This document shows positions 16,582 to 24,408 of a stretch of 64,000 nt of DNA, piece after piece. How positions within the stretch are numbered: position 1 is the first letter of the stretch; the number at the start of each line of letters is the position of its first letter. Below the pieces are notes generated by a model that was given only the letters and a program-made list of their open reading frames with translations, was not told the origin of the DNA and ran no database searches. The position numbers and the translations under genes are program-made. Origin of the DNA: Nocardiopsis ganjiahuensis DSM 45031 (GTDB taxonomy: Bacteria; Actinomycetota; Actinomycetes; Streptosporangiales; Streptosporangiaceae); assembly GCF_000341085.1 (NCBI RefSeq), contig NZ_ANBA01000014.1, positions 1-64,000 on the forward strand, given 5' to 3'.

Positions 16582-17594
16582 TAGTCCTCCTTGAGCACGG
16601 TGTGGGCGCGTTCGACCAGCGGGGCGACGACGTCGCCGATCCCGTCGAAACCCGCGCCCACGGTCAGTCCCCGGCTGTGCCGGTAGTGGATGCCCTCGGC
16701 GATCACCGCGAGCTTGAAACAGCCGAAGGCCACGTACCAGCCGAGCCGGGACACGTCCCGGCCGGAGGCCTCCGCGTACATCCGCACCAGCTCGGCGGAG
16801 CTGGGGAAACCCTCGGCCGAGGTGGCGGGGGTACCGCCGCCGGTGACCGGCTGCTCCCGGTAGACGAGCATCAGACCCAGGTCGACCAGGGGGTCGCCTA
16901 GGGTGGCCATCTCCCAGTCCAGGACCGCGGTGAGCTTCCCGTCGCCGGTGACCAGTACGTTGTCGAGCCGGTAGTCACCGTGCACGATCGCGGGCGCGCC
17001 CTGCTCGGGCAGCGCGGCGGCCAGCCGGTCGCGCAGGTCGTCGATCCCGGGGATGTCCCGGCTGCGGGAGGACTCCAGCTGTTTGCTCCAACGGCGCACC
17101 TGGCGTTCCAGGAAGCCCGCCGGGCGGCCGAAGTCGCCCAGGCCCACCTCCTCGGGGTCCACCGCGTGCAGGTTCCCCAGCGTGGTGACCAGCTCGTCGG
17201 CGACCCTGCGCACGCCCTCCACCCCGAGCGGGGCGATCTCGTCCAGGGTGCGGAAGGGAGTGCCCGACACGTACTCCATGACGTAGAACGGCGCGCCCAG
17301 GACCTCGGTGTCCTCGCACAGCAGGTGGGTGCGCGGCACCGGCACGGCGGTCTCGCTCAGAGCGGTCATCACCCGGTACTCGCGGGGCATGTCGTGGGCG
17401 GTGGCCAGCACGTGCCCCAGGGGCGGGCGGCGCACCACCCAGGAGCCGGCGCCGTCGGAGACCACGTAGGTCAGGTTGGACTTGCCGCCCGCGACGACCC
17501 GTCCGCCGAGCGGCCCCGCGACCAGACCGGGAACCTCGCGGTCCAGGTGGGCGCGCAGCCGGTCCAGGTCCAGCCCGGGCAGTTCGTCGCTCAT
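16581..17594 (-). CDS. APH-fold phosphotransferase (ACAD10/11 kinase-like)
   Basis: This 337-residue kinase-fold protein resembles the aminoglycoside/choline phosphotransferase family. GGKSNLTYVV is the nucleotide loop, IVHGDYRLDNVLV the catalytic loop (HGDxxxxN) and VLDWEMATLGDPLVDLG the metal-binding DxD region. ACAD10/11 homologues phosphorylate 4-hydroxyacyl-CoAs, which fits the adjoining acyl-CoA dehydrogenase. Aminoglycoside resistance is less likely. ATG 17594 overlaps the upstream SDR stop by 4 bp. A longer open frame upstream is an artefact. Confidence 0.88.
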   Translation of the reverse strand: MSDELPGLDLDRLRAHLDREVPGLVAGPLGGRVVAGGKSNLTYVVSDGAGSWVVRRPPLGHVLATAHDMPREYRVMTALSETAVPVPRTHLLCEDTEVLGAPFYVMEYVSGTPFRTLDEIAPLGVEGVRRVADELVTTLGNLHAVDPEEVGLGDFGRPAGFLERQVRRWSKQLESSRSRDIPGIDDLRDRLAAALPEQGAPAIVHGDYRLDNVLVTGDGKLTAVLDWEMATLGDPLVDLGLMLVYREQPVTGGGTPATSAEGFPSSAELVRMYAEASGRDVSRLGWYVAFGCFKLAVIAEGIHYRHSRGLTVGAGFDGIGDVVAPLVERAHTVLKED

Positions 17595-18388
17595 GCCTGC
17601 TCCTCCGGGGTGAACACCTTGGCCTGGAGGCGGCGCATCCCGGCCAGCCAGGCGTCGGTGTCGGTGGCCCTGGCCGCGTAGTAGTCGGCGACCTGCGGGT
17701 GCGGCAGGATCAGGAAGCGGCCGTCGGACAGTCCGGCGATCACGGCGTCGGCGACCTCCTCGGGGGTGATGGCGTCCCCGGTCAGGATCGCCTGGCCCTC
17801 GGGGCCGGAGTCGTCGAGCATGTTGGTGCGCACGCCCAGGGGGCACAGGCACTGCGTGGTGATGCCCCGGTCCCCGTAGGTGGCCGACATCCACTCGCCG
17901 AAGGCCAGCGCGGCGTGCTTGGTCACCGAGTACGGTGCGCTGCCCAGCATGCTGAGCAGGCCCGCCGCGGACACGGTGGTGAGCAGGTGGCCCTGGCCGC
18001 GCTCCAACCAGCCCGGTACCAGCTCGCGGGCGGCGCGCACGTGCGCCATCACGTTGACCTGCCAGGACCGGTCCCAGTCGGACTCCAGCGCCTCGGGTCC
18101 GCCGCTGAGGGCGATCCCGGCGTTGGCCACGTACAGGTCGATCCCGCCCAGGTGCGCCCCGGCCTCGGCGACCAGGGCGGTCACGCCCTCCTCGCTCGCG
18201 GCGTCCCCGGGGACGGCGATCCCGCCGATCTCACCGGCCACCGCCTCGGCGGCGCCCGCGTCCAGGTCGTTGACCACCACACGGGCCCCGGCCCCGGCCA
18301 GGCGGCGGGCGATGGCCGCGCCGATCCCGTTGCCGCCGCCGGTGACCACGGCTCCGATCTCGTTCAGCTGTGTTCCCTGAAGCCCCAT
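17591..18388 (-). CDS. SDR-family oxidoreductase 1
   Basis: This 265-residue short-chain dehydrogenase/reductase has the cofactor motif VTGGGNGIGAAIA (TGxxxGxG), the NAG motif VANAGIA, and the active-site Ser in TTVSAAGLLS with YSVTKHA (YxxxK). It lies second in the operon and probably reduces or oxidises a hydroxyacyl or ketoacyl intermediate. ATG 18388 has GGAGGGG 10 bp upstream. A GTG at 18397 would overlap the upstream stop but sits too close to the ribosome site. Confidence 0.9.
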   Translation of the reverse strand: MGLQGTQLNEIGAVVTGGGNGIGAAIARRLAGAGARVVVNDLDAGAAEAVAGEIGGIAVPGDAASEEGVTALVAEAGAHLGGIDLYVANAGIALSGGPEALESDWDRSWQVNVMAHVRAARELVPGWLERGQGHLLTTVSAAGLLSMLGSAPYSVTKHAALAFGEWMSATYGDRGITTQCLCPLGVRTNMLDDSGPEGQAILTGDAITPEEVADAVIAGLSDGRFLILPHPQVADYYAARATDTDAWLAGMRRLQAKVFTPEEQA

Positions 18389-18393
18389 GCTGT

Positions 18394-19149
18394 TCACACC
18401 CCTCCGGTCAGGGTGACGCCGCCGTCCAGCACCAGGGTGCGGCCGGTGACCCACGCGGCGTCCTCGGAGAGCAGGAACGCGACCGCGCCCGCGACGTCCT
18501 CGGGCAGGCCCAGGCGGCCCAGCGGGTACTGGGCGGCGACCTCCTCCTCGCGGCCTTCGTACAGGGCCTCGGCGAAGCGGGTCTTGACCACGGCCGGGGC
18601 GACCCCGTTCACGCGGATGTTCGGGCCCAGTTCGACCGCGAGCTCCTCGGTGATGTGGGTGAGCATCGCCTTGGTGGCGCCGTAGAAGCCGATGCCGGGG
18701 GCGGGTTTGGTCCCGGCCACGGAGGAGACGTTGACGATGGCCCCGCCGTGCTCGGCGAGCCAGGCCTTGTGGACCTTCTGGACCCAGGAGATCGCGGAGA
18801 GTGCGTTGACCTCGAAGATCTTGCGCGCGGCGTCCAGGTTGAGGTCGACCATACGGCCGTAGACCGGGTTGATGCCGGTGTTGTTGACGAACAGGTCGGC
18901 GCTGCCGAAGGCCTCCAGGGTGGCGGCGATCGCGGCGTCCTGGTGCTCCGGGTCGTCGCCGCGGCCGGGGATCCCGATGGCGTGCTCGGGGCCGCCGAGG
19001 GCCTCGACGGCCTCCTTGAGGGGCTCGGGCTTGCGTGCGGTGATGCACACGCGAGCACCCTCGGAGACGAGCCGCTGGGCGATGGCCAGACCGATGCCGC
19101 GGCTGGCACCGGTGATGATGGCGGTGCGCCCGCCGAACCGCGAAGTCAT
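18394..19149 (-). CDS. SDR-family oxidoreductase 2
   Basis: This 251-residue short-chain dehydrogenase leads the operon. It has ITGASRGIGLAIAQRL, FVNNTGI, VNVSSVAGTKPAPGIGFYGATKAM (Ser, Tyr, Lys catalytic set) and the classical C-terminal PEDVAGAVAFLLSEDAAWVTGRTLVLDGG. This closely fits 3-oxoacyl-ACP reductase/beta-hydroxyacyl dehydrogenase type SDRs, although exact substrate is open. The ATG is 12 bp downstream of TetR-type operator B. Confidence 0.92.
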   Translation of the reverse strand: MTSRFGGRTAIITGASRGIGLAIAQRLVSEGARVCITARKPEPLKEAVEALGGPEHAIGIPGRGDDPEHQDAAIAATLEAFGSADLFVNNTGINPVYGRMVDLNLDAARKIFEVNALSAISWVQKVHKAWLAEHGGAIVNVSSVAGTKPAPGIGFYGATKAMLTHITEELAVELGPNIRVNGVAPAVVKTRFAEALYEGREEEVAAQYPLGRLGLPEDVAGAVAFLLSEDAAWVTGRTLVLDGGVTLTGGV

Positions 19150-19160
19150 GCGTACTCCTT

Positions 19161-19180
19161 AGACCGACTGGTCGGTATGT
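19161..19180. promoter_or_regulatory. CATACCGACCGGTCGGTATG-type operator, site B
   Basis: AGACCGACTGGTCGGTATGT contains ACCGAC-TG-GTCGGT, a perfect 6-bp-arm palindrome, immediately before the first SDR gene. Its position would block transcription of the four-gene operon. It matches sites A and C. Confidence 0.7.
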
Positions 19181-19298
19181 CACGGAGACTCTATGTCCGC
19201 GAAGGTGCGTGCCGCAAGGGCTACGCGGGCAGGTCAAGGACGACAATGGCTCGGACGCGGGCGAGGCCGCCCGTACCCCACACGCAGGAGGTGCCGCC

Positions 19299-19580
19299 AT
19301 GGCCGCAGAGGTCACCGACGTTCCCGACAGGCGCCGTTACGAGGTCAGGTCCGACGGTGAGGTCGCCGGATACGCGGAGTACATCCTCACCGAAGGCCTC
19401 ATCACCTTCACGCACACCGAGATCGACCCCGCCTTCGAGGGCAAGGGGCTGGGCAGCGTCCTGGTGCGCGAGGCGCTGGACGACGTGCGCACCCGGGAAC
19501 TGGCCGTGCTCCCGCTGTGCCCCTTCGTCAAGGGCTGGATCCAGCGCCACCGGGACTACGCCGACCTGGTGTACCAGTGA
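19299..19580 (+). CDS. GNAT-family N-acetyltransferase (YjdJ-like, short)
   Basis: This 93-residue protein is a minimal acetyltransferase of the short GNAT group. It reads GYAEYILTEGLITFTHTEIDPAFEGKGLGSVLVREALDD, with GKGLGS as the acetyl-CoA pyrophosphate loop, and ends in LCPFVKGWIQRHRDY. ATG 19299 follows CAGGAGGTGCC, a good ribosome site. The acceptor is unknown. It lies divergent from the SDR operon and so may share its promoter region. Confidence 0.88.
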   Translation: MAAEVTDVPDRRRYEVRSDGEVAGYAEYILTEGLITFTHTEIDPAFEGKGLGSVLVREALDDVRTRELAVLPLCPFVKGWIQRHRDYADLVYQ

Positions 19581-19625
19581 CGGGGGCGGTGGGAGCACGG
19601 GGCCGAGTGAGGAGGGGGCGCTGAC

Positions 19626-20534
19626 ATGGGTGCCGACTACGGGCGGGAGATCGCCTTCGGGGTCTTTCCCGACCCCGGTGCGGACGCGGACACGCTCCGG
19701 CGGACCTGGGACGTGATCGAGGCCGCCGAACGCGGCGGGCTGGACTTCGCGGGAATCCAGGACCATCCCTACCAGCGCAGGCACCTGGACGCCTGGAGTC
19801 TGATGGCCGCGGTGCTGGCGCGCACCGAACGGCTCCGGGTCTTTCCCGACGTCGCCAACCTGCCGCTGCGCCCGCCGGCGGTCATGGCCAAGAACGCCGC
19901 CAGTCTGGACGTGCTCTCCGGCGGCCGCTTCGAACTGGGGCTGGGCGCGGGGGCGTTCTGGGAGGCGATCGAGGCCATGGGCGGCGAGCGCCGCACCCCG
20001 CGCGAGGCCGCCGACTCCCTGCTGGAGGCGATGGAGGTGATCCGGCTCATGTGGTCCGACCAGCGGTCGGTCCGCTTCGAGGGGGAACACTACCGGCTGG
20101 CCGGGGTCAGACCCGGTCCGGCCCCCGCGCACGACATCGGGATCTGGCTGGGCGTGGGCGGCCCCCGGATGCTGAAGGCGGTGGGCCGGAGCGCCGACGG
20201 CTGGGTGGTCTCCCACGCCTACGTGGGGCCGGAGAAGCTGCCCGAGATGCACGCGCGCATCGACGCGGGCGCGGCCGGGGCCGGACGCGATCCGGCCGCG
20301 ATCCGTCGGGTGTACAACCTGTGGGGCACCATCACCGACGGCGCGCCACAGGGGCAGGGCTCGTTGGAGGGCCCCGTCGGCCTGTGGGTGGAGACCCTCA
20401 CCGAGCTCGCTCTGGAGTGCGGCATGGACACCTTCGTGCTCGGCCCGGCGGGGGGCTCCGCCGCCCAGGTGGAGCTGTTCGCCGCCGAGGTGGCCCCCGC
20501 CGTCCGTGCGGCGGTCCGCGCGGGCCGGGGCTGA
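19626..20534 (+). CDS. LLM-class flavin-dependent oxidoreductase
   Basis: This 302-residue luciferase-like TIM-barrel enzyme probably uses F420 or FMN. Features are the opening FGVFPDPGADADTL, DFAGIQDHPYQRR, NLPLRPPAVMAKNAASLDVLSGGRFELGLGAG (the flavin-binding strand characteristic of the family) and IWLGVGGPRMLKAVGRSADGWV. The F420 group is common in actinobacteria, but the cofactor is inferred. GAGGAGGGGG precedes the ATG. It follows the acetyltransferase by 45 bp and may be cotranscribed with it. Confidence 0.88.
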   Translation: MGADYGREIAFGVFPDPGADADTLRRTWDVIEAAERGGLDFAGIQDHPYQRRHLDAWSLMAAVLARTERLRVFPDVANLPLRPPAVMAKNAASLDVLSGGRFELGLGAGAFWEAIEAMGGERRTPREAADSLLEAMEVIRLMWSDQRSVRFEGEHYRLAGVRPGPAPAHDIGIWLGVGGPRMLKAVGRSADGWVVSHAYVGPEKLPEMHARIDAGAAGAGRDPAAIRRVYNLWGTITDGAPQGQGSLEGPVGLWVETLTELALECGMDTFVLGPAGGSAAQVELFAAEVAPAVRAAVRAGRG

Positions 20535-20562
20535 CCCGCCCACGGACCCGTCACCGTCTCCC

Positions 20563-20594
20563 TGTTCCGGGCCGTGCCGGCGCGACCCGGAACA
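20563..20594. terminator. bidirectional terminator between convergent genes
   Basis: TGTTCCGGG (20563-20571) pairs with CCCGGAACA (20586-20594), with a smaller GCC/GGC stem possible in the loop. It lies after the LLM oxidoreductase stop and before the end of the convergent quinone oxidoreductase. Confidence 0.55.
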
Positions 20595-20675
20595 AGGAAA
20601 CGGACATATGTGAATCTACTTCGTAAAGGTGGGCGTTCCGAAAATACTCACGGCTTCGCTCGCCGGGGTTCGCTC

Positions 20676-21635
20676 CTACGCCGAGGGGTCGAGGGTCAGC
20701 TTGCCGACCGTGCCGCGGGCCCGCAGGTCCTCGTGGGCCCGGCGGGCCTCCGACAGCGGGTAGGTCTCACCCAGGACCGGCCGGAGGCTGCCCTCGGCGA
20801 CCATCGTGAAGAGCTCGTTCATCGCCTGTCCGACCACGTCGCCCGGCAGCAGGAAGGCGTGCGGCAGCCACATACCGCCCACGGTGACGGAGAAGCGCAT
20901 CAGGTTGGGCAGCTTCACCGGGCTGGGCAGCTCGCGCGAGGCCATCCCGTAGAAGCCCAGGCGGCCGAACGGGGCCAGCGCCCGTACGCTCTCGTCGGTG
21001 ACCCGGCCGCCCACCATGTCCAGGACGATGTCCACCCGCCTGCCGTGGTTGGCCTCGATCAGCGCGGCGGTCATGTCGGGGGCGGCGGAGTCCACCACGG
21101 CATCGGCGCCCAGCTCCAGGGCGAGCTTGCGCTTCTCCTCGGTGCTGGCCACCGCGATCACCCGGCCGGCGCCGAACTGCTTGGCCAGCTGGACCGCGAG
21201 CGTGCCCACGCCGCCGCCGGCGGCGTGCACCACGACGGACTCACCGGGGGAGATCCGGGTGGTCCTGCGCAGCAGCAGCCAGGCCGAGGCGCCCTGGACG
21301 ATCAGGGCCAGCGCGGCCGCGTCGGAGACGCCGTCGGGGATGTCGTAGGCCAGGTTGGGGTCGGCCACGGCGCGCTCGGCGTAACCGCCGCCGCCGTTGA
21401 GCAGGGCCACGACCCGGCGGCCGTCGGAGGTGCGCCCGGCGACCTCGCCGCCGGGGACCATGGGCAGGGTCGAGGGGGCCAGGTAGCTGTTCTCGGCCTG
21501 GTGTGTGTCGGCGAAGTTCACCCCGCTGAGGGCGACGTCGACGAGGAGCTCGCCCTGGCCGGGCTCCGGCTCGGGGAGCTCCGTGGGCACGAGGACCTCG
21601 GGTCCGCCGAACTCGGTGATCTGGATGGCGCGCAT
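20676..21635 (-). CDS. zinc-independent quinone oxidoreductase (MDR family)
   Basis: This 319-residue medium-chain reductase is of the NADPH:quinone oxidoreductase type. It starts MRAIQITEFGGPEVL, has the nucleotide motif VVVHAAGGGVGTLAVQLAKQFGAGRVIAVAST near residue 140, and lacks the cysteine cluster of zinc alcohol dehydrogenases. ATG 21635 follows CCAGGAAGGGCC. The much longer open frame upstream is not supported. An operator of the same type as the lipid operon lies 42 bp upstream. Confidence 0.9.
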   Translation of the reverse strand: MRAIQITEFGGPEVLVPTELPEPEPGQGELLVDVALSGVNFADTHQAENSYLAPSTLPMVPGGEVAGRTSDGRRVVALLNGGGGYAERAVADPNLAYDIPDGVSDAAALALIVQGASAWLLLRRTTRISPGESVVVHAAGGGVGTLAVQLAKQFGAGRVIAVASTEEKRKLALELGADAVVDSAAPDMTAALIEANHGRRVDIVLDMVGGRVTDESVRALAPFGRLGFYGMASRELPSPVKLPNLMRFSVTVGGMWLPHAFLLPGDVVGQAMNELFTMVAEGSLRPVLGETYPLSEARRAHEDLRARGTVGKLTLDPSA

Positions 21636-21676
21636 GGTGGGCCCTTCCTGGTGGTGGAGCGGCAACAGGCGGAAAT

Positions 21677-21696
21677 CATACCGACCGGATGGTATG
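21677..21696. promoter_or_regulatory. CATACCGACCGGTCGGTATG-type operator, site C
   Basis: CATACCGACCGGATGGTATG has perfect CATACC/GGTATG arms and a CCGG core. It stands upstream of the quinone oxidoreductase and shares its consensus with sites A and B. Confidence 0.7.
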
Positions 21697-21740
21697 CCGT
21701 GGGGATCGGGGACGGGCCGGAGCCGTGACGGCAGGGTGCG

Positions 21741-21782
21741 AACGGGCCCCTCGTCCACCGCGCGGTGGACGAGGGGCCCGTT
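21741..21782 (-). terminator. 20-bp perfect terminator stem
   Basis: Bases 21741-21760 and 21763-21782 are perfect inverted copies (AACGGGCCCC...GGGGCCCGTT). It lies just past the stop of the minus-strand scramblase-like gene. Confidence 0.75.
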
Positions 21783-21810
21783 GGTGCCTGGGTGGCGGAC
21801 GCCGTGGCGG

Positions 21811-23166
21811 CTACCTGCGGCGGGAGCTGCGGCCCTCGGAGCGACCGCCTCCGGAACGGCGGCTGCCCCCGGAACGGCCTGCGCTGGAACGGCCTGCGCT
21901 GGAACGACCCGCGCCGGAACGACCGGAGGACCGGCTCGAGCCGCTGCCCCCGGCGCTGCGGAAACCGCTCGAGGCGCGGCGTGAGACGGAACCGCTTCGC
22001 GAGGAGGATGTGCCTCGGGAGGAGGACGTGCCCCGGGAGGAGGATGTGCTCCGAGAGGAGGACGTGCCCTTCGAGGACGGGCTCGAGGAGCGGTTGAACC
22101 CCAGGGCCGAACCCGGCGACGAGGCCCTCGAACCACCGCGCATGGAGTCGCCGGCCCGCCCGGCGGTCCTGTTCCGGGAGGCGTCGCGCTTCACCCTGGC
22201 CGCACGCGAGGTACCGCCGCCGCCCTGGGCGCGGCCCCGGCGCTCACGTCGGGCCGCCGACCCGGTGGCGGGGGCCTCCGAGCGCGACGCGAACCCCGCC
22301 CCGCCGCGCCGTTCGACGCGCGGCGCGCGGTTGCTCCGGGAGGCGGGCGCCTCCGACCGGGAGGAGCGGGAGGAGTGGGTGCGGTAACCCGACCGGGAGC
22401 CGACCGCGCGTTCGCGCACGGGAACGTAGCCCCGGCGGCGCACCGGCTGCCAGGTGTGGACCGCCAGCGGCGGGCGCCTGCGCCGGGTGACGACGTAGCC
22501 GCGCCGGGGGTGGTGCCAGTGGTGGCGGGGCAGGTAGCCGTAATCGGGGTAGCGGCGGAAGTCGGCGTAGTGGGAGTGGTAGAACTCCGGTTCGCGCTCG
22601 TGCAGCAGCACGTCGATGGTGATCGCGGCGCCGATGATCAGGCGGCGCAGCGGCCAGGGCAGGTCGTAGGCGAACTCCAGCGCGTAGCGGTCCTCGGTGG
22701 TGAAGAACTGCCCGCCCAGGCCCGGGTGCTCCTTGCCGATCCGGGCGACCTCGATCCCCGCGTGGTCCAGGACGGTGAAGTCCCAGCCGTTCCAGTCGCC
22801 CCGGATCTCGGCGACGGTGTGGCCCCGGGGGTCGTTGAGCCGGAAGCGGGAGCCCATGAAGGAGCGGTCCTGGACGATGCTGCCGTAGGGCTCGTTGTGC
22901 GGGCCGCTCACGTGGATGTAGGGGCGGCCCCGTTCCCAGGGCTTGTCCAGGGTCAGGAGCGGGTGGCCTTCGGGTGCGTAGATCGTGAACCGGTGGGGCA
23001 GCTGGGAGTCGCGCCGGTGCGTGTGCGACCACGCGGTCATGTGTTCGTTCACGTACGCCAGGGGCTGTCCGGCTTCGCTGAGGACCTCGTAGTGTCCCTC
23101 GGCGGCGAACAGGCGGCGGGGTTGTTCGACCAGCAGCACGGGTGCGGTGAACAGGGGTGCGTGCAT
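21811..23166 (-). CDS. scramblase/LURP-one-fold protein with a Ser/Arg-rich tail
   Basis: This 451-residue protein joins two unlike parts. Residues about 1-195 resemble the phospholipid scramblase/LURP-one-related beta-barrel fold: repeated strands such as HRFTIYAPEGHPLLTLDKPW, RPYIHVSGPHNEPYGSIV and WNGWDFTVLDHAGIEVARIGKE, then a hydrophobic helix (RRLIIGAAITIDVLL) near the end of the domain. Next comes a Tyr/His/Arg-rich linker, then about 190 residues almost only Ser, Arg, Gly and Ala, with units like SSSRGTSSSRGT and GRSSAGRSSAGRS. The tail is strongly basic and disordered and may bind nucleic acid or membrane. ATG 23166 has GGAAAGG upstream. The biological role is unknown. Confidence 0.75.
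   Translation of the reverse strand: MHAPLFTAPVLLVEQPRRLFAAEGHYEVLSEAGQPLAYVNEHMTAWSHTHRRDSQLPHRFTIYAPEGHPLLTLDKPWERGRPYIHVSGPHNEPYGSIVQDRSFMGSRFRLNDPRGHTVAEIRGDWNGWDFTVLDHAGIEVARIGKEHPGLGGQFFTTEDRYALEFAYDLPWPLRRLIIGAAITIDVLLHEREPEFYHSHYADFRRYPDYGYLPRHHWHHPRRGYVVTRRRRPPLAVHTWQPVRRRGYVPVRERAVGSRSGYRTHSSRSSRSEAPASRSNRAPRVERRGGAGFASRSEAPATGSAARRERRGRAQGGGGTSRAARVKRDASRNRTAGRAGDSMRGGSRASSPGSALGFNRSSSPSSKGTSSSRSTSSSRGTSSSRGTSSSRSGSVSRRASSGFRSAGGSGSSRSSGRSGAGRSSAGRSSAGRSGGSRRSGGGRSEGRSSRRR
21870..22075. repeat. short-period coding repeats of the Ser/Arg tail
   Basis: Two low-complexity tracts lie inside the scramblase-like gene: a 15-bp period around 21870-21925 (CTGGAACGGCCTGCG units) and an 18-bp period around 22002-22075 (CGGGAGGAGGAYGTGCYC units). 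Both periods keep frame, so the repeats change tail length without breaking the gene. Confidence 0.7.
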
Positions 23167-23348
23167 GTGGGGGCCTTTCCGGCGCTGTCGCTCGGGGCGG
23201 CGGGGGCCGTCGGGTCGGGGGAGGCGGAGCGGATGATGCATCGGATTCCGGCTGAAAACCTATCGTCTGGCTTCGACGAGTGCGCGTGGTCACCGGTTCC
23301 GCCCACCCCGACAGCTGCCTCCGGCTCCGCCGCCGGGGCGCCGCGCCC

Positions 23349-23729
23349 TTACTCGGCCCAGGGGAGCGGCACCGTGCCCTCCCCGCCGGGGACGGAGGCC
23401 CGGCCTCCGGGGGTCATGCAGACGAGGGCCTCGCCGTGGGTGCGGGTGGTGCGGACCTGTCGGAGCAGGTCGGCGGGGATCACGACGGCCTGCCCGGGCA
23501 GGAGGCTCGCGGTCTCGCCGTCGACCGTGACCTCGAATCCGCCCGAGACGGGCATCCACACCTGGTCGCGGTCGATCATGTGCTCGGGGGAGGACGAACC
23601 CGGTTTCATGCGGATCCGCCAGGTGCTCAGCTGGTGGCTTCCCCGGCTCGGGCCGGCGAGGGGGTGCACGACGCCGTTCGGGGTCGTGATGAGGCGGTCC
23701 GGGGTCTCGCTGACGACGTTGACGGCCAT
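23349..23729 (-). CDS. cupin-domain protein
   Basis: This 126-residue protein is a single cupin beta-barrel: HQLSTWRIRMKPGSSSPEHMIDRDQVWMPVSGGFEVTVDG holds motif 1 (H and D/E positions), and LLPGQAVVIPADLLRQV motif 2. Cupins of this size act as small isomerases, dioxygenases or ligand-binding sensors. It is divergent from a MarR gene, with two operators between, so its expression is probably controlled by that repressor. Confidence 0.82.
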   Translation of the reverse strand: MAVNVVSETPDRLITTPNGVVHPLAGPSRGSHQLSTWRIRMKPGSSSPEHMIDRDQVWMPVSGGFEVTVDGETASLLPGQAVVIPADLLRQVRTTRTHGEALVCMTPGGRASVPGGEGTVPLPWAE

Positions 23730-23763
23730 GCCGGTGCTCCTCGGGTTCGGTGTGCGGCGTTGT

Positions 23764-23778
23764 GTGTAAAGCTGCTTT
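23764..23778. promoter_or_regulatory. MarR operator 1
   Basis: GTAAAGC-T-GCTTTAC is a perfect 7-bp-arm palindrome between the divergent cupin and MarR genes. Confidence 0.7.
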
Positions 23779-23785
23779 ACTCAAC

Positions 23786-23804
23786 CTGAGTAAAGTTGCT
23801 TGAC
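23786..23804. promoter_or_regulatory. MarR operator 2
   Basis: GAGTAAAG-TTG-CTTGACTC matches in 7 of 8 arm positions and shares the TAAAG-TGCTT core of operator 1. The centres are 24 bp apart. It ends 22 bp before the MarR start. Confidence 0.65.
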
Positions 23805-23826
23805 TCGTCTGTGTCAAGATGGGCCC

Positions 23827-24300
23827 ATGAGTGATGAGGACCCGCTGGAGCACGCCGAACTGACGTTCCTGCTGGGCATGGCCTTCCAGTTGACCCTGAC
23901 CGAGTTCGTGCGACGGGTCGAGGCCGAGGGCTACGGCGACCTGCGCCCCGTGCACGGGTTCGCCTTCCAGGTGCTCCGCCACGGCGGGGCCACGAGCACC
24001 GAACTCGCCGCGCGGCTGGGCGTCACCAAGCAGGCGGCGGGGCAGATCGTTGCCTACCTGGAGGAGCGCGGTTACGTGCGGCGGGTCGAGCACGCCGGGG
24101 GCGGCCGCCGCAGGCTGGTGGTGCTGACCGACCGGGCGCACGAGCACCTCGCGGTGGCCGGGCGCACGATGCACGGGCTGGAGCGGCAGATCGGTGAGGA
24201 ACTGGGCGAGGAGGGCCTGGCGTCGCTGCGCGGTCAGCTCGCCGAGCTGGTGCGGGGGCTGTCCGGGCCGGAACTGCCGCCGCTGCGCCCCGTCTGGTGA
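23827..24300 (+). CDS. MarR-family transcriptional regulator
   Basis: This 157-residue winged-helix repressor has the MarR DNA-binding core GGATSTELAARLGVTKQAAGQIVAYLEERGYVRRVEHAGGGRRRLVVLTDRA (recognition helix TKQAAGQIV). It is divergent from the cupin gene, and twin palindromes in the shared promoter indicate autoregulation. ATG 23827 directly follows them. MarR proteins usually release DNA on binding a phenolic or oxidised ligand. Confidence 0.9.
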   Translation: MSDEDPLEHAELTFLLGMAFQLTLTEFVRRVEAEGYGDLRPVHGFAFQVLRHGGATSTELAARLGVTKQAAGQIVAYLEERGYVRRVEHAGGGRRRLVVLTDRAHEHLAVAGRTMHGLERQIGEELGEEGLASLRGQLAELVRGLSGPELPPLRPVW

Positions 24301-24361
24301 CGGTGGCGTCGGCCTTCCAGGTCCGGAGTCCTGTCCTCGGCGCCAGGGCTTGCGCGGGCAA

Positions 24362-24378
24362 ACCTAACGATGTTAGGT
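24362..24378. promoter_or_regulatory. palindromic operator before the carboxylesterase
   Basis: ACCTAAC-GAT-GTTAGGT has perfect 7-bp arms 31 bp upstream of the esterase start. It resembles TetR-type operators. It differs from the MarR boxes just upstream, so a separate regulator is implied. Confidence 0.55.
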
Positions 24379-24408
24379 GGTGGGAGCACCGACCCCTAGG
24401 AGGCACAC

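Noticed and set aside
24362..24378. second iron box
   Set aside because: The half sites point the opposite way (CCTAAC...GTTAGG) from the DtxR/IdeR consensus (GGTTAG...CTAACC), so it is kept only as an unassigned operator.
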